NCBI GenBank assembly: GCA_963921405.1
Contig: OY992884.1
Location: 106,297,928 to 106,361,927, forward strand
Direction of reading: 5' to 3'
Origin: Cepaea hortensis
Lineage: Eukaryota; Mollusca; Gastropoda; Stylommatophora; Helicidae
DNA: 64,000 bases
Part shown: positions 1-52,853 of the stretch, piece after piece
Numbering within the stretch: position 1 is the stretch's first letter
How the letters are laid out: every line of letters starts with the position of its first letter
Translations under genes and position numbers: made by a program
Notes under the pieces: model-generated
Databases searched by the model: none
The model's input: only the letters and a program-made list of their open reading frames with translations
Told to the model about the DNA's origin: nothing

Positions 1-352
1 ATACAGGAGTATAACTCCTTACTGTAGCAGTGTGGCTACTTACTGTAGCAGTGTAACTCCTGAATGTAGCAGTGTAGATATTTAATACAGTAGTATAACT
101 CCTTACTGTAGCAGTGTGGCTACTTACTGTAGCAGTGTAACTCCTGAATGTAGCAGTGTAGATATTTAATACAGTAGTATAACTCCTTACTGTAGCAGTG
201 TGGCTACTTACTGTAGCAGTGTAACTCCTGAATGTAGCAGTGTAGATATTTAACACAGGAGTATAACTCCTTACTGTAGCAGTGTGGGTACTTACTGTAG
301 CAGTGTAACTCATGAATGTAGCAGTATAATTCCTATCGGTAGCAGTGTAACT
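1..352. repeat. 84-bp tandem repeat, ~4 copies
   Basis: Units restart at 1, 85, 169 and 253, with internal sub-repeats of tgtagcagtgt. The array is cut by the window edge. No coding potential is seen here or in the AT-rich stretch from 353 to 600. Confidence 0.95.
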
Positions 353-599
353 CATATACATGCATACACATATAATTGAAATGGGTTCAATTGCAGTTAA
401 GCTGTGGAAATGTAATTATTTAAAAAAAACATGATGTGTAGGGCTGCTTTACAAAATAAATAAAAAAAACAAATTTGTCCTGTCTTTCGCTCGCACAGTA
501 AGACAACAAACACGGGTGCTGAAACCTTAATCTGGCCACCCTCATAGCATTATCAACATAGCACCCTATCAACTTCACTAATGCATCCTCTTATTCAAA

Positions 600-1175
600 A
601 TCATCATCATCACGTGCCCTGACTAGGTGTTCATGTCTCTCCACAGATCTCGTTCTTTGGTGTTCTGGATCAACTCTGCTGATGATATTCCTCCATGTCA
701 CTGTCTCAGTCCATCCAGTATGATTTCTCTTGGTCTGCCTCTGCCTCTCTTCCCCTCAATCTTTCCAGTTGTAACGATGTTCTCCAGTGCCTCTCTTCTC
801 ATTACATGACCAAAGGGAACCGATTGTCTCTTTCTTATTGTTGTATATAATTTTCTAGTTCCATTAGCCTCTTTAAGACAGTCATTGTTAGTTACTCTGG
901 CAGTGCAAGGAATTTGCAAGGTTCGCCCATTGCTTCCAAGGTCTTTCTCATTTGTTCATTTACATTCCAAGATTCACTGCCATACAGCAAAACAGCTTCT
1001 ATATAGTACTTCAGCACTCTCCTGCTTACATTGAATGATAGTGACTTATTGCATAAGGTACCCTTCATTTTATGAAATTCAGATTTTGCTATTCTGCTCT
1101 TAATCTCTGTTGTACATCTTCCATCTGATGTTATAATTGCCCCTAGGCATTCAAAATAAATAAAAAAAAAAAGTA
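600..1175 (-). mobile_element. LINE 3' end with reverse transcriptase C-terminal remnant
   Basis: Read on the minus strand, the segment carries the tail of a non-LTR reverse transcriptase ORF in two broken frames (FGHVMRREALENIVTTGK, then GKRGRGRPREIILDG) and ends in a (ATG)n-type tail at 601-614. Related 3' ends recur at least ten times in the window. It is 5'-truncated and non-functional. Confidence 0.8.
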
Positions 1176-1429
1176 TGTTGCAGTGACTAACTTTCAATAG
1201 CAAACAGCAACAAGAAAATGCAACAACACTCATGCAACAGAAATGACACAGCAGTGACTACATTAAGGCACAATATTGTGGAATCATGTGAAAGCAAATT
1301 TACGCAGAAGGAAATCAAATATGTGGTACGTAACGTGGAGACTGCAAATATGAAACAGCATATGTGGAGTCACTGAGGAAAGTACCATATATTTTTATTC
1401 TGCTAATTCAGTCACTGATACAGTTAGTA

Positions 1430-1745
1430 ATATCATTGGAAGTGTGGTACCGCCCCAACTTGCTGTCTGTCACCAGCAGTTTTACATCTAGGGGGAAGCA
1501 GCAAGAAGCATGAACATGGCTGATATTGTCAATGCAGTACAGACCCAGCTGGCCAATAATGATGATAATCTGAACACGAGTTTGATTACATGAATTGGGA
1601 GCAAAGCCTGGCCACGTACATTGATGCTGTCTTTGAGGGTGAGAGAGAGAAGACGTTACAACCAACTTCTCATGGGAACAGTGAGTAGAGATACTATTAG
1701 ACGGTTGCTGCATTGGAGGACAGCATACATGGGGATGTCGATTGT
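1430..1745 (-). repeat. Dispersed repeat X (inverse copy of 16600-16880)
   Basis: The reverse complement of this stretch aligns over ~250 bp with 16600-16880; both carry 'cactgttcccatgag', 'ttggttgtaa' and 'tactgcattga' in the same order. I see no intact reading frame, and the class is unknown. Confidence 0.65.
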
Positions 1746-1858
1746 GATAACACAACATAATAAACAACATAAAATTACATAACACCTAGGTGAAAATGAG
1801 AATGTTGATGAACATAATGGATTGATGATGCCATGTATTTGTGTGGAACTTGTTTCAG

Positions 1859-42857
<40,999 letters not shown>

Positions 42858-43179
42858 AACAACAAGCTATTGTTTTTTCGCCTTGTTAATTTTCCAGAGA
42901 ATTTAACAGAAGTTGAGTTGAGTTTAGGTGAGCTATGAACTGACATCACTGTACTCAGGACATTCCCAAACGTGTTCTATTCTCTTGTTCAACAGACAGC
43001 GAAGAGTCATACTACTAATCGCTTCCACCGCTATCTGATTGAATGTTTTCCTGGTCTTCCCTCTCAGATTTGAGATTCTTCAATATATTTCTTTCCACAT
43101 ACGGGTTATAATTCTTTGTCCCTGCCTTCTTCACCTGACCCAACAGACGTCAATCAGTAAGCTACAAAGGGATACTGTT

Positions 43180-43640
43180 CATTCATTCATTCTGTAGCAT
43201 GTTATTTGCAGAACCTTGCTCCCATACCAAGCTTCCAGAAAACTTATGTCATAAGCAAGATGTCCCGCGTCTGATACACTTATCTGGAGATTATCTGCCA
43301 CATCCTACACCCATCTTCTCTTTGGCCTTCCTCTTTCTCTCTTCCAGGGCATATACCCCTCCATTATTGTTCTCTCAAAACTTTCATGGCGTTTCAAGTG
43401 ACCAAAATATTTCAATTTTCTTTGTTTTATCGCCTTTAGTACCCAACCGTTTTTAATATTCAGCTCTTGTCTTTTAGATTTATTTGTTCTTTTCTTTATG
43501 CAAGATATTCTTAGAACCCGTCTATAACATATATATTCAAAGGCATTTATGCGCTGTTAGGCTTGTTTAATAAATGTCCATGTCTCACAGTGAGATGTTG
43601 CAATGGGAAAGATGCATGGCCTTAAAAATCTAACTTTTGT
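43180..43640 (-). mobile_element. LINE 3' end, second family
   Basis: It is collinear with 24838-25270 (ttgcagaaccttgctcccat, ccatcttctctttggccttc, gcatatacccctccattatt) and has a shorter (TGAA) tail. 42858-43180 is FIRRM 3' flank with no clear poly(A) signal. Confidence 0.8.
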
Positions 43641-43979
43641 AGGTCTATCTGTCCCACGCCACAGTTTATTCAGTTGTTTTAGTTTTTGGATACCGAAAAC
43701 GGAATAATTAAGAAACTAAACTGAACTCCGTGTATTATTTCACTGACATTCCCACTGTATTTCCCAACATAATGTCAGCCAACATCCCACTGCTGTATCA
43801 GTGCTTTGAAATCTGCAGCAGAGAAGTACATGCTTGCTGTCTGAGCTACACTTGCACCTCATGTTCAACCTCTGCATCGTGTGAGAAACATTTACCAATT
43901 GGTGAGCTTTTAGTGGACCTAACAGGAGGATGTTGATGAATTTACAGGCCGTACTTTTGTCCCCTTCTACAATCAAACA

Positions 43980-44400
43980 ACAGTGTAGTTTTCTTCTGTA
44001 AACTCCCTGAGCTCTTTCGCCATTTGTATCTGCTCAGTGCATCTGGCACTTAGAGGTCTGCTACATGAACTAATCATACAGCTTGATGATGCTGCCACTG
44101 GAATGACACCTTTACAAATAACCATTTTCTGATATCCCATATCACTTTCTCTAACCAATGGAATGCCGTTGTGACTGCTTCCACCTCCATTCTCATGCGG
44201 GAGGTTGAAGCCTCATATGCCAGACTCTCCTTTTTTAAGAATCATCCATTAGCCTTTGCAATGAAACCAAACCACTCCATGTTTCTCGCCACTGACTCAT
44301 CAGTATAGATCACTATGTCACCTTGATGTGTATTATACTCTGGATTAGTTGGTGCACCTCAAACTCTGCACGGCCTGCACTCACAACCCAGTGTTACCAT
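43980..44400 (-). pseudogene. LINE-encoded RNase H remnant
   Basis: The minus strand reads DIVIYTDESVARNMEWFGFI, a stop, then LAYEASTSRMRMEVEAV before a frameshift. This matches the N-terminal half of the RNase H domain of a jockey/I-like LINE (TDGS-type motif here TDES, and the ME.EA helix). Degenerate. Confidence 0.75.
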
Positions 44401-44564
44401 TACATTGTGCCAGTCCATCCTGCCTGCTGATACTTCAACCTACTCTTTTTCCACGATTGATGGTCTCTAGATCATAAACCTGACGTAAAGATATTTCTAC
44501 CTGTGCCATCAAGGACCTGACTTGTGTTAGTCTATGACCCTACCCCATATCTATGGCTTCATGC

Positions 44565-44645
44565 AGGGCACACTGTTAATAGGGAAAGCTAATCCACACG
44601 TATAATTCAGTCCAGCAATACTAGAAGGAGAATGTATGCTATCCA
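44565..44645 (+). repeat. Repeat family C fragment, plus
   Basis: atagggaaagctaatccaca and attcagtccagcaatact are the reverse complement of 15130-15200. Confidence 0.6.
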
Positions 44646-44857
44646 ATCGCCATGAAAAGGAAAACAAGAACAAAGTGGTGCTAAAGGTAGCCAGCACAGC
44701 ACCCCACCCCAGCATCAGAATTGTTCTACATCTTCAACAGCAACTTCAGCCAATGAACAAGCAGATATTGAAATTGATCTGGACGCACATAATAATTTAT
44801 TAGTCAGTGTTTTACAATCTCTTCACTGTGCCATAAGTACATCATGCTATGTGTGTA

Positions 44858-44913
44858 TGTGTTTGTGTGTGTGTGTGTGTGTGTGAGAGATATATATATA
44901 TATATATATATAT
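44858..44913. repeat. (GT)n(TA)n microsatellite
   Basis: A GT tract followed by GA and TA dinucleotides. A repeat D copy (gaagggccgaatgtaataaa) lies at 45060-45135. 44645-44855 and 45140-45400 hold nothing recognised. Confidence 0.9.
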
Positions 44914-45405
44914 AATTTCTGCCTGCCTGAGTGATAATGTTGAAATAAGAATTCTTTGTTTCATGAATGTTTAAAGCATTCATTTTACAATGTTTGCTTC
45001 TTTTTGTTTTCAATGAAAATGTAAAATTCACGATTGATTATAATAAAATTGGTGTGATTGGAAGGGCCGAATGTAATAAAGGCCCTATGTGCTCAATTCG
45101 TGACCATCTGAAAGTAAACTGTTCGTTCATGTTCAGCCACACTCCTCAGTGTATCCTCTTCTGCTGCATGTATCCCCCAGTGGAAGATATGCCTTCAGCC
45201 AAGTCGCTGTCTCCTGTAACTTGCTTCATCTCTGTAATTATCTTCCTTTCATAGTCAGGTCTTTATCAGCACACAAGAGATAATTTACCAGCCCTGGTTA
45301 TATATTACATGGTGTGAAATACATTCTGTAGCCAGAGGTCTGTCAGTGGCATAGCTGGACTGCTTCACTCCTTGCATGAAATTTATATTTGAAGACTGTC
45401 GACAT

Positions 45406-45475
45406 TGCAGCTACGGAGTTCATTCTCTGTACGACTCTTTGCAGCTACGGAGTTCATTCTCTGTACGACTCTTTC
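45406..45475. repeat. 34-bp direct duplication
   Basis: gcagctacggagttcattct and ctgtacgactcttt occur twice in tandem. 45476-45970 holds nothing recognised. Confidence 0.85.
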
Positions 45476-45974
45476 GGCCAGCCACTTGGCTGAAAGAGAC
45501 CACACAGGATCACCCAAATCCTCTTCCCTTTTCATTACAAACAAAAAATTCACAAGCCTCGCACTGGCAAGACAATCAGACATTTAATGTCATTGATTCA
45601 TAAACAAAGAAACCCAAACGATAAGCTGGCTCTCTCTACAACAGTAACTTGTTTATTATTTACAGAAGGAAAATAATACCAGTACATCCAATATACATTT
45701 AAAGCTAGCTAACAACCAACAAAAACAAAAGAAGATACCTGTGAAACAGTGCGTCAGGCCCACATTATTCATAAACATTGTGCAGTGTTCTCTGGCTTAA
45801 ATGGTGTGGCAAGAATGTTTCTGAATGAGAATATAAGTTGAAAGTGTTGGGGGAAAGACTACCATTCCAATCGATAAATGAACAACACTGAGCACTTCAA
45901 CCGCTGAAAATACCACAAAATAAAACAACAGGATGGCCCTAATATGGCGATTTATTGTCTGCTTTTTTAAGCAA

Positions 45975-46090
45975 CGGTGTGCAGTGTTTGAAAATGTTGC
46001 CAGTCCAAGTTTTTTTTATTCACCCTTTGTTCATGCAGCATAATTTTGTAAACCTTGGACTGGCAAATATTTTCAAACACTGCAGTCATT
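45975..46090. mobile_element. MITE-like hairpin element
   Basis: gcagtgtttgaaaatgttgc / cagtccaag and its inverted partner ccttggactggcaaatattt / tcaaacactgc pair over ~33 bp across a ~45-bp loop. Confidence 0.65.
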
Positions 46091-46261
46091 AAAATACACT
46101 GAATCAACTAAACCCACTTCTGTTCTGCTCAGGAAATTAGGTTGGAGACATATTGACATATCTGAACCCTTGGAGGACTATCCATGTGTGCTGGGCCAAA
46201 TCTCTGCCAAAGTGAGGTTTAAGACTCCCTGCTGGTTTCTGAGTCCCAGTGGTGATGGGGC

Positions 46262-47570
46262 TTTACCACTTCTGTCCCCAAAACTAGCAACTTTTCCAAA
46301 ACTAGCAACTTTTACCACTTCTGTCCCCAAAATTAGCAACTTTTACAACTTCTGTCCCCAAAACTAGCAACTTTTACCACTTTGTCCCCAAAACTAGCAA
46401 CTTTTACCACTTTGTCCCCAAAACTAGCAACTTTTACCACTTCTGTCCCCAAAACTAGCAACTTCACTTCTGTCCCCAAAACTAGCAACTTTTACCACTT
46501 CTGTCCCCAAAACTAGCAACTTTTACCACTTCTGTCCCCAAAACTAGCAACTTTTACCACTTCTGTCCCCAAAACTAGCAACTTTTACCACTTCTGTCCC
46601 CGAAACTAGCAACTTTTACCACTTCTGTCCCCGAAACTAGCAACTTTTACCACTTCTGTCCCCAAAACTAGCAACTTTTACCATTTCTGTCCCCAAAACT
46701 AGCAACTTTTACCACTTCTGTCCCCAAAACTAGCAACTTTTACCACTTCTGTCCCCAAAACTAGCAACTTTTACCACTTCTGTCCCCAAAACTAGCAACT
46801 TTTACCATTTCTGTCCCCAAAACTAGCAACTTTTACCATTTCTGTCCCCAAAACAACTTTTTTTTACCACTTTTGTCCCCAAAACTAGCAACTTTTACCA
46901 TTTCTGTCCCCAAAACAACTTTTACCACTTCTGTCCCCAAAACTAGCAAATTTTACCATTTGTCCCCAAAACTAGCAACTTTTACCATTTCTGTCCCCAA
47001 AACTAGCAACTTTTACCATTTCTGTCCCCAAAACTAGCAACTTTTACCATTTCTGTCCCCAAAACAACTTTTACCATTTGTCCCCAAAACTAGCAACTTT
47101 TACCATTTCTGTCCCCAAAACTAGCAACTTTTACCACTTGTCCCCAAAACTAGCAACTTTTACCACTTCTGTCCCCAAAACTAGCAACTTTTACCACTTG
47201 TCCCCAAAACTAGCAACTTTTACCATTTCTGTCCCCAAAACTAGCAACTTTTACCATTTCTGTCCCCAAAACAACTTTTACCACTTCTGTCCCCAAAACT
47301 AGCAACTTTTACCATTTCTGTCCCCAAAACTTGCAACTTTTACCATTTCTGTCCCCAAAACTAGCAACTTTTAACATTTCTGTCCCCAAAACTAGCAACT
47401 TTTACCACTTCTATCCCCAAAACTAGCAACTTTTACCACTTGTCCCCAAAACTAGCAACTTTTACCACTTGTCCCCAAAACTAGCAACTTTTACCACTTC
47501 TGTCCCCAAAACTAGCAACTTTTACCACTTGTGCCCAAAACTAGCAACTTTTACATCTTCTGTCTCCAAA
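46262..47570. repeat. 31-bp minisatellite, ~40 copies
   Basis: The unit is acttctgtccccaaaactag plus caacttttacc, with 28-bp (cacttgtcccc) and 26-bp (lacking ctagc) variants. It continues into a ~103-bp higher-order repeat with poly(A) (47570-47840). Confidence 0.96.
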
Positions 47571-50029
47571 ACTTTCAACTTTTAATGAGTGTCCCAGAAA
47601 TGTGCAACTTTGACCTAATACTGTGTTTTAAAAAAAAACAAACAAAAAAAAACTAGCAACTTTTACCACTTCTGTCTCCAAAACTTTCAACTTTTAATGA
47701 GTGTCCCAGAAATGTGCAACTTTGACCTAATACTGTGTTTAAAAAAAAAAAAACAAAAAAAAACTAGCAACTTTTACCACTTCTGTCTCCAAAACTTGCA
47801 ACTTTTAATGAGTGTCCAGAAATGTGCAACTTTAGTCATTAGTCGCGGTTCCAACATCATCCGTTTCCGTGCCAGTGAATATCACATAAAATGTTTCCCA
47901 ATGCCCCATGTGAAAAGTGGGAAAGACAGGACTCTGGACAAACAACGGTCTGCTCCGGCACACTGCAAAATGCCACTGTCAGAATGTCACCACAAAAGTC
48001 CTCTACGAAATAAGCAACTATTACATATTTCTGTTAAAAAAAAACAAAAAAACTTACCACTTTTGTCCCCAAAACTGGCACCTTTTTATGAATGTGTTTA
48101 AAAAAAAAAAAATGCTAGCCACTTCTGTCCCCCAAAACATGCAACTTTTACCATTTCTGTCCCCAAAAGTTGCAACTTCTGTCCCAGAAAGAGTTAACTT
48201 TTGTCCCATAAAATCGTAACATTACTGCTTCTGTTCCAGAAATTAATGATTCTAACCAGAATATTTCCAGTGATCTTTCTGAATGTTTTCTTAGCACTGT
48301 ACAACAGTGTTTCCTAGCACCAAATATTGTAACATAAGTTTTTGTCCAACATGTAAAGACAAAATACCCTTGATATGAATGAAGTTAAAAATTTTAAACA
48401 AAAGTTACAAAAAGGATAGCAGGGAGGTAAAAAACAACATCAAAAAAACAAAAAACTTGAGGTAATAAACAAGTAGTCAGCCTTAGGAAAACTGGAAAAA
48501 AAAATTGGAAGTAGGATTAACTGATTCAGTGCCAAACAAAGAAGTAGATTTGGACCAGACATGGTACACAATCAAATTAGTTAGTTATTTAGTTAGTCTT
48601 TCCTCTTGAGCCTAAGTCGGTGCATAGGGCAGAAGTCATGGCTCTCCATGTCCGGCGGTTCACTGAGCATTGAAATTTTGGGAGATACCACGAAACAAAA
48701 CAAGGCAATCTGTCCAAATGGGGGTGACATTATTCTTCAGTACTGAATCAGTTCAGACATTCTATGGCACCATTGTATGAAAACCAATGCAATGTGGTCT
48801 GCTTCCAAATCACCCGCAGCTTTGCTTCGAATACAGGATTACGAATTGCATCTGTTAACTCCCTTACCACCGAGCCGGCTACAAAAGATCCAAAGTTTTA
48901 TGTCTTCAATATTTGGAACATGGGTAAACTAGGACACATATGGGGAAAAAACTTTCTGCAGAGATACAGGTTGCACTAGATGGTTATAACCAAGGAAGGA
49001 CCATTTCACAAACATGAGTAGACATGAATATTGTAAGCAATACAAAAATGTGCAGTTCGTCACTTTTGAGCTTGGTCCCACGAAGGTAAAGCCGTTCAAC
49101 AAATGGCTTGAAGAAGTCGGCCGAAAGGTGCAAATATCGCAGCTCTGCATTTATGTCCAAAACAAACATTACGGACGAACGCAGAAGAAGAGCTTGGTTA
49201 ATATAATCTCTAATAAATATTTAGTTTTTCTGTTGGTGTTTTTTGTTTTTGTTCCTCTAATCTCTACTTCTTTCCTCTACTTCAATGAATGCCAATCAGT
49301 ACCTGGATATTTATGTTCACTAATATTTCAAGTCTTCAGTAACGGCCTCACAGACATGAGACACTCCATCAAACATAAACTACAGCACGTGAAATATTTA
49401 TTCTGATGAGTGCACTTACAATTTCTACTATGGGGTGTAGAGGGTTTAAAATTCTGGCATAAATTATACACAATTATCTGGAAAATAAAGTATGCAATTA
49501 GTTATAATTGAAGATCGTGACTGCAGTAGGATGTGATCAATCAAAATTGGATGCTAAGTTATGCAGAAAAACCCCGCACCAACGTGCACATATCTTACCA
49601 GGATTTCTGCTGACCTGACCTAAGTCGTACATGTCTGTGCAGGATGTTAACATATCTTTTTGTTGAATTCAAAACTGTCACAAGAAGGTACCATGCAATG
49701 CTCAAAACTCATAAATGCTGACTGAATGACTAGAAGCCGATACATGCTACACATACAATATTTGTACGATCAGATATAAACACAGAACTTCATGACTGTA
49801 TGACAACAGTCCTAGAAAGTCAGGCGTATATGAGTCATACATGTAACTCATGGCTCTAATACACAGAAACAGCTGTTATATTTGAATATTAACTTGTGCT
49901 ATGAATCCTCATTGACTTGTACTTTCAGAATCCCCATCAAAGTGAATAATTTGAACACTAACTTGTGCTGTCAGAATCCCCAGAGTTTTCTAAAGTTCAC
50001 AAGCAACTTTGACTAATTGTACAAATTAG

Positions 50030-50240
50030 ACAGACAGTTGAGATTTTTTGGGCACGTTATGAGAAGAAATAAATTAGAGAACATGGTGACAACTGGCAAG
50101 ATTGTGGGGGAAAAGAACAAGGGGAATATCTAGATGGCTTGGGCCACCATGACAAAACCACAGACATGTCCATGACATATTTGATCATATAAGATGACAA
50201 AACATGCTTAGCGGCATGTCACATGATAATGATGATGACA
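50030..50240 (+). mobile_element. LINE 3' end in duplication copy 1 (and 55730-55940 in copy 2)
   Basis: It encodes a degenerate FFGHVMRRNKLENMVTTGK and then a short (ATG)-type tail (gataatgatgatgac). It is the plus-strand version of the LINE end at 600-919. Confidence 0.75.
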
Positions 50241-50895
50241 CTGAACCACAACATTTGAAGTGAAAAGAAACTGAGGTAAACACCATCATTGCTGTTTGAT
50301 CCCCCCCATCACATCAACAGGTGTCAGTTCAAATCATGATAGTTTTGTATTACAAGTAGATCACAGAATGATTTTACATGATAGGAACTGAGTGACCCAG
50401 TATGTAGATAATGGAATGATTGTAAAGAGTTAATAATGGAATGATTGTACAATTGTAATGTTTAAACAATAAACAACTACCTGTTAAGACAGTCTTCTTT
50501 CACTTTTATCTTCACTAATTTTCATTTTCTCTTCATTTGTTAATTTTTTCATTCTTATGTGTCAATGTAGTCACTGGAGGGTCTTCTCCGTGACTATATG
50601 TTGTGTTTTGTGTATGTATTTGTTTGTTGATGAAGGCTAGTCGCGGCCGTTTTGTCAAGCTGCATTACTTAGTGTTATTTTATATTGGTTTTCACGGATT
50701 GGTAACTGAGGGTGGTAATATTATTACTAAAACATGATGTTTAACACCTGCTTATTGTCTCCTTTCATTCTTTATCTCCCCCAGAAAACACAGTTCTCTT
50801 CCTCTATTTCCCTCAGTGAAGGGTTGGGGGGAGTGTCATCATGAGATGTGTGTCTGATCGTTGAGTTTAAACAGAACAATTCCTAGCCTATAGAC

Positions 50896-51256
50896 CAGTG
50901 GTTCTCAACCGGTGGGAAATTCCCCCCAGGGGGAATTTTAGGGTTTCCATGGGGGGGGGGGGGGGGGAATTAAGATTACTTCAAGATCGCATTAATACAA
51001 GAACCAGCTACTTGATATTGTTTTTCCCTCTAAATTTTACAGTTCTGTACTTCTCGCCTTAATGAAATTCGTTTTATAATGTAAGTAGACCCGCAAATCG
51101 CGTTTCATGTAGATGCCTAGACTTGTTCTAGTATGTGTTATTAAATTTAGCTTCCATTTTTATGTATACTGTAGGGAGGAAATTCGAAAGGGTGGGAATG
51201 AAGTTCTGAACATATGGTAAAGGGGGGCATGGGCCAAAAAAGGTTGAGAACCACTG
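50896..51256. mobile_element. Non-autonomous hAT-type element, copy 2
   Basis: The same terminal repeats as 5239-5678, with a perfect 8-bp target duplication ctatagac at 50888-50895 and 51257-51264. A ~129-bp segment spanning its right end and flank is duplicated to 51342-51470. Confidence 0.9.
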
Positions 51257-52853
51257 CTATAGACTTCGTGGTGTGTACTTGGCCAAACAGCCTTTAATCC
51301 TCATTCCACAAAAAAATAAACTTCCCTGGCACATCAAAAAAATGGTAAAGGGGGGCATGGGCCATAAAAGGCTGAGAACCACTGTTATAGACTCCGTGGT
51401 GTGTACTTGGCCAAACAGCCTTTAATCCTCATTCCACAAAAAATAAACTTCCCTGGCACATCCAAAAAATGTTATGGAGTTGCAATGCACAAACCCCTGT
51501 ATAGACGTTTGTATGAACAAAGTTAAATGCTTCTGTAATGAATTATTCCATGAAATATTAAAATGGCAGCCTTTCGTAACATACCACAATAAAAAAGTGT
51601 TACATGTTACTCATGCAACAGAATATGTTGCATTTCAACAACAAACAAAAGAGTGCTGCTTTTTAAAAAAAAACACGCAAAAACAAATTTAAAAAAAGGT
51701 GCTGGTTTGTGAAACACAATATACGAACAGGTTACAAAAAATGAAAACCTTGTGTAACTAACATGGGCAGTACCACACAATAATTTACTATGTACATGAA
51801 AATATGGGAAGACATAAGCATGTGCAACTGAACATGAAGCATATTTTCTGGCAAGCAAAGCTTACAATGGCAGCACACTATAATTGGGGGATTGGGAATT
51901 TCAAAAAAGAACATGATTAAAGATTTGTTCATTGGGATTATATTACAACAATAATAATATAAATACATCTCGTGCACAATCATCCTGATAATTTAATGAC
52001 TTTATGCAAGCACATACACACACACAAAGAGACAGATATAGAGAGAGCTTAAAACTACATGGAAACAATTACTATAAATAGATATATACAAGCAAGCCTA
52101 ACACACTAGCCACAAACATACCTTAGTCTGCTAATAAGCAGACCCATCATAAACATCACAGAACAAGAATAACGCAAGTACACAAGATAAGAAGGACACC
52201 AAATGACACCTGTCGTAAGCATCACAGAATGATCCATGTAGACAAGACAGGACAGACAAAAAATGACATCCACTGTATATGAAAGCTGAACACAGTAACA
52301 ACCTGTGCTTGAAGACACACAGAGTGCAGCACTAGAGAGAGCAAGTCTAAACACATCTAGTGCGCTATATACATCAGAATTAAGCACAATTTTAATATAT
52401 GTGAATGCATGTTCATAACATCAAATGCCAAGACAGAATGTATATTACTGATTCGTCATAAAAATAATTAACCAGTAAACCGCATGACTTCTATATTTCA
52501 GAGTCCGCAATCCCAAAGCAATATTTGTGTGCTAAAATACATACACAGCTGTAAAAACAAAGCTTAATAGAGTATTCTAGAAGCATCATGATGATGTAAT
52601 CAAATGCTATGGATGTGTCTCGAGAGTGATGGTGATGATCTTTACTAATCACTAAAAATGCCCCCTTTTGCCAACTCCACAGGAGAGGTTGGTTGGTTAG
52701 TTGTCAAATTATCCTCACTGCACATCGGACCATCGAGTCCATAAGTGCTCGGATTCCTTTTCAATATCTCCCTCAGCATGTAGCGGTCGAAGACGAGTTC
52801 TGTTTTGGTCAATTATTATTCTTTCGCCTCCTGTCTAGCGCTCTTGTCTGGCC

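Larger units (their letters stand above)
47190..52853. repeat. Tandem segmental duplication, copy 1 (~5.66 kb)
   Basis: It starts inside the 31-bp array and ends at gctcttgtctggcc. The body (47840-52850) has no convincing gene. It holds a SINE A piece (48740-48880), a LINE tail (50030-50240), a hAT copy and AT-rich DNA. The 130-codon open frame at 49014-49406 has no recognised domain. Confidence 0.93.

Noticed and set aside
49014..49406. 130-codon frame with a hydrophobic segment, repeated at 54700-55092
   Set aside because: Conservation is explained by the recent segmental duplication. One substitution changes Leu to Pro, there is no domain, and an antisense frame is equally open.
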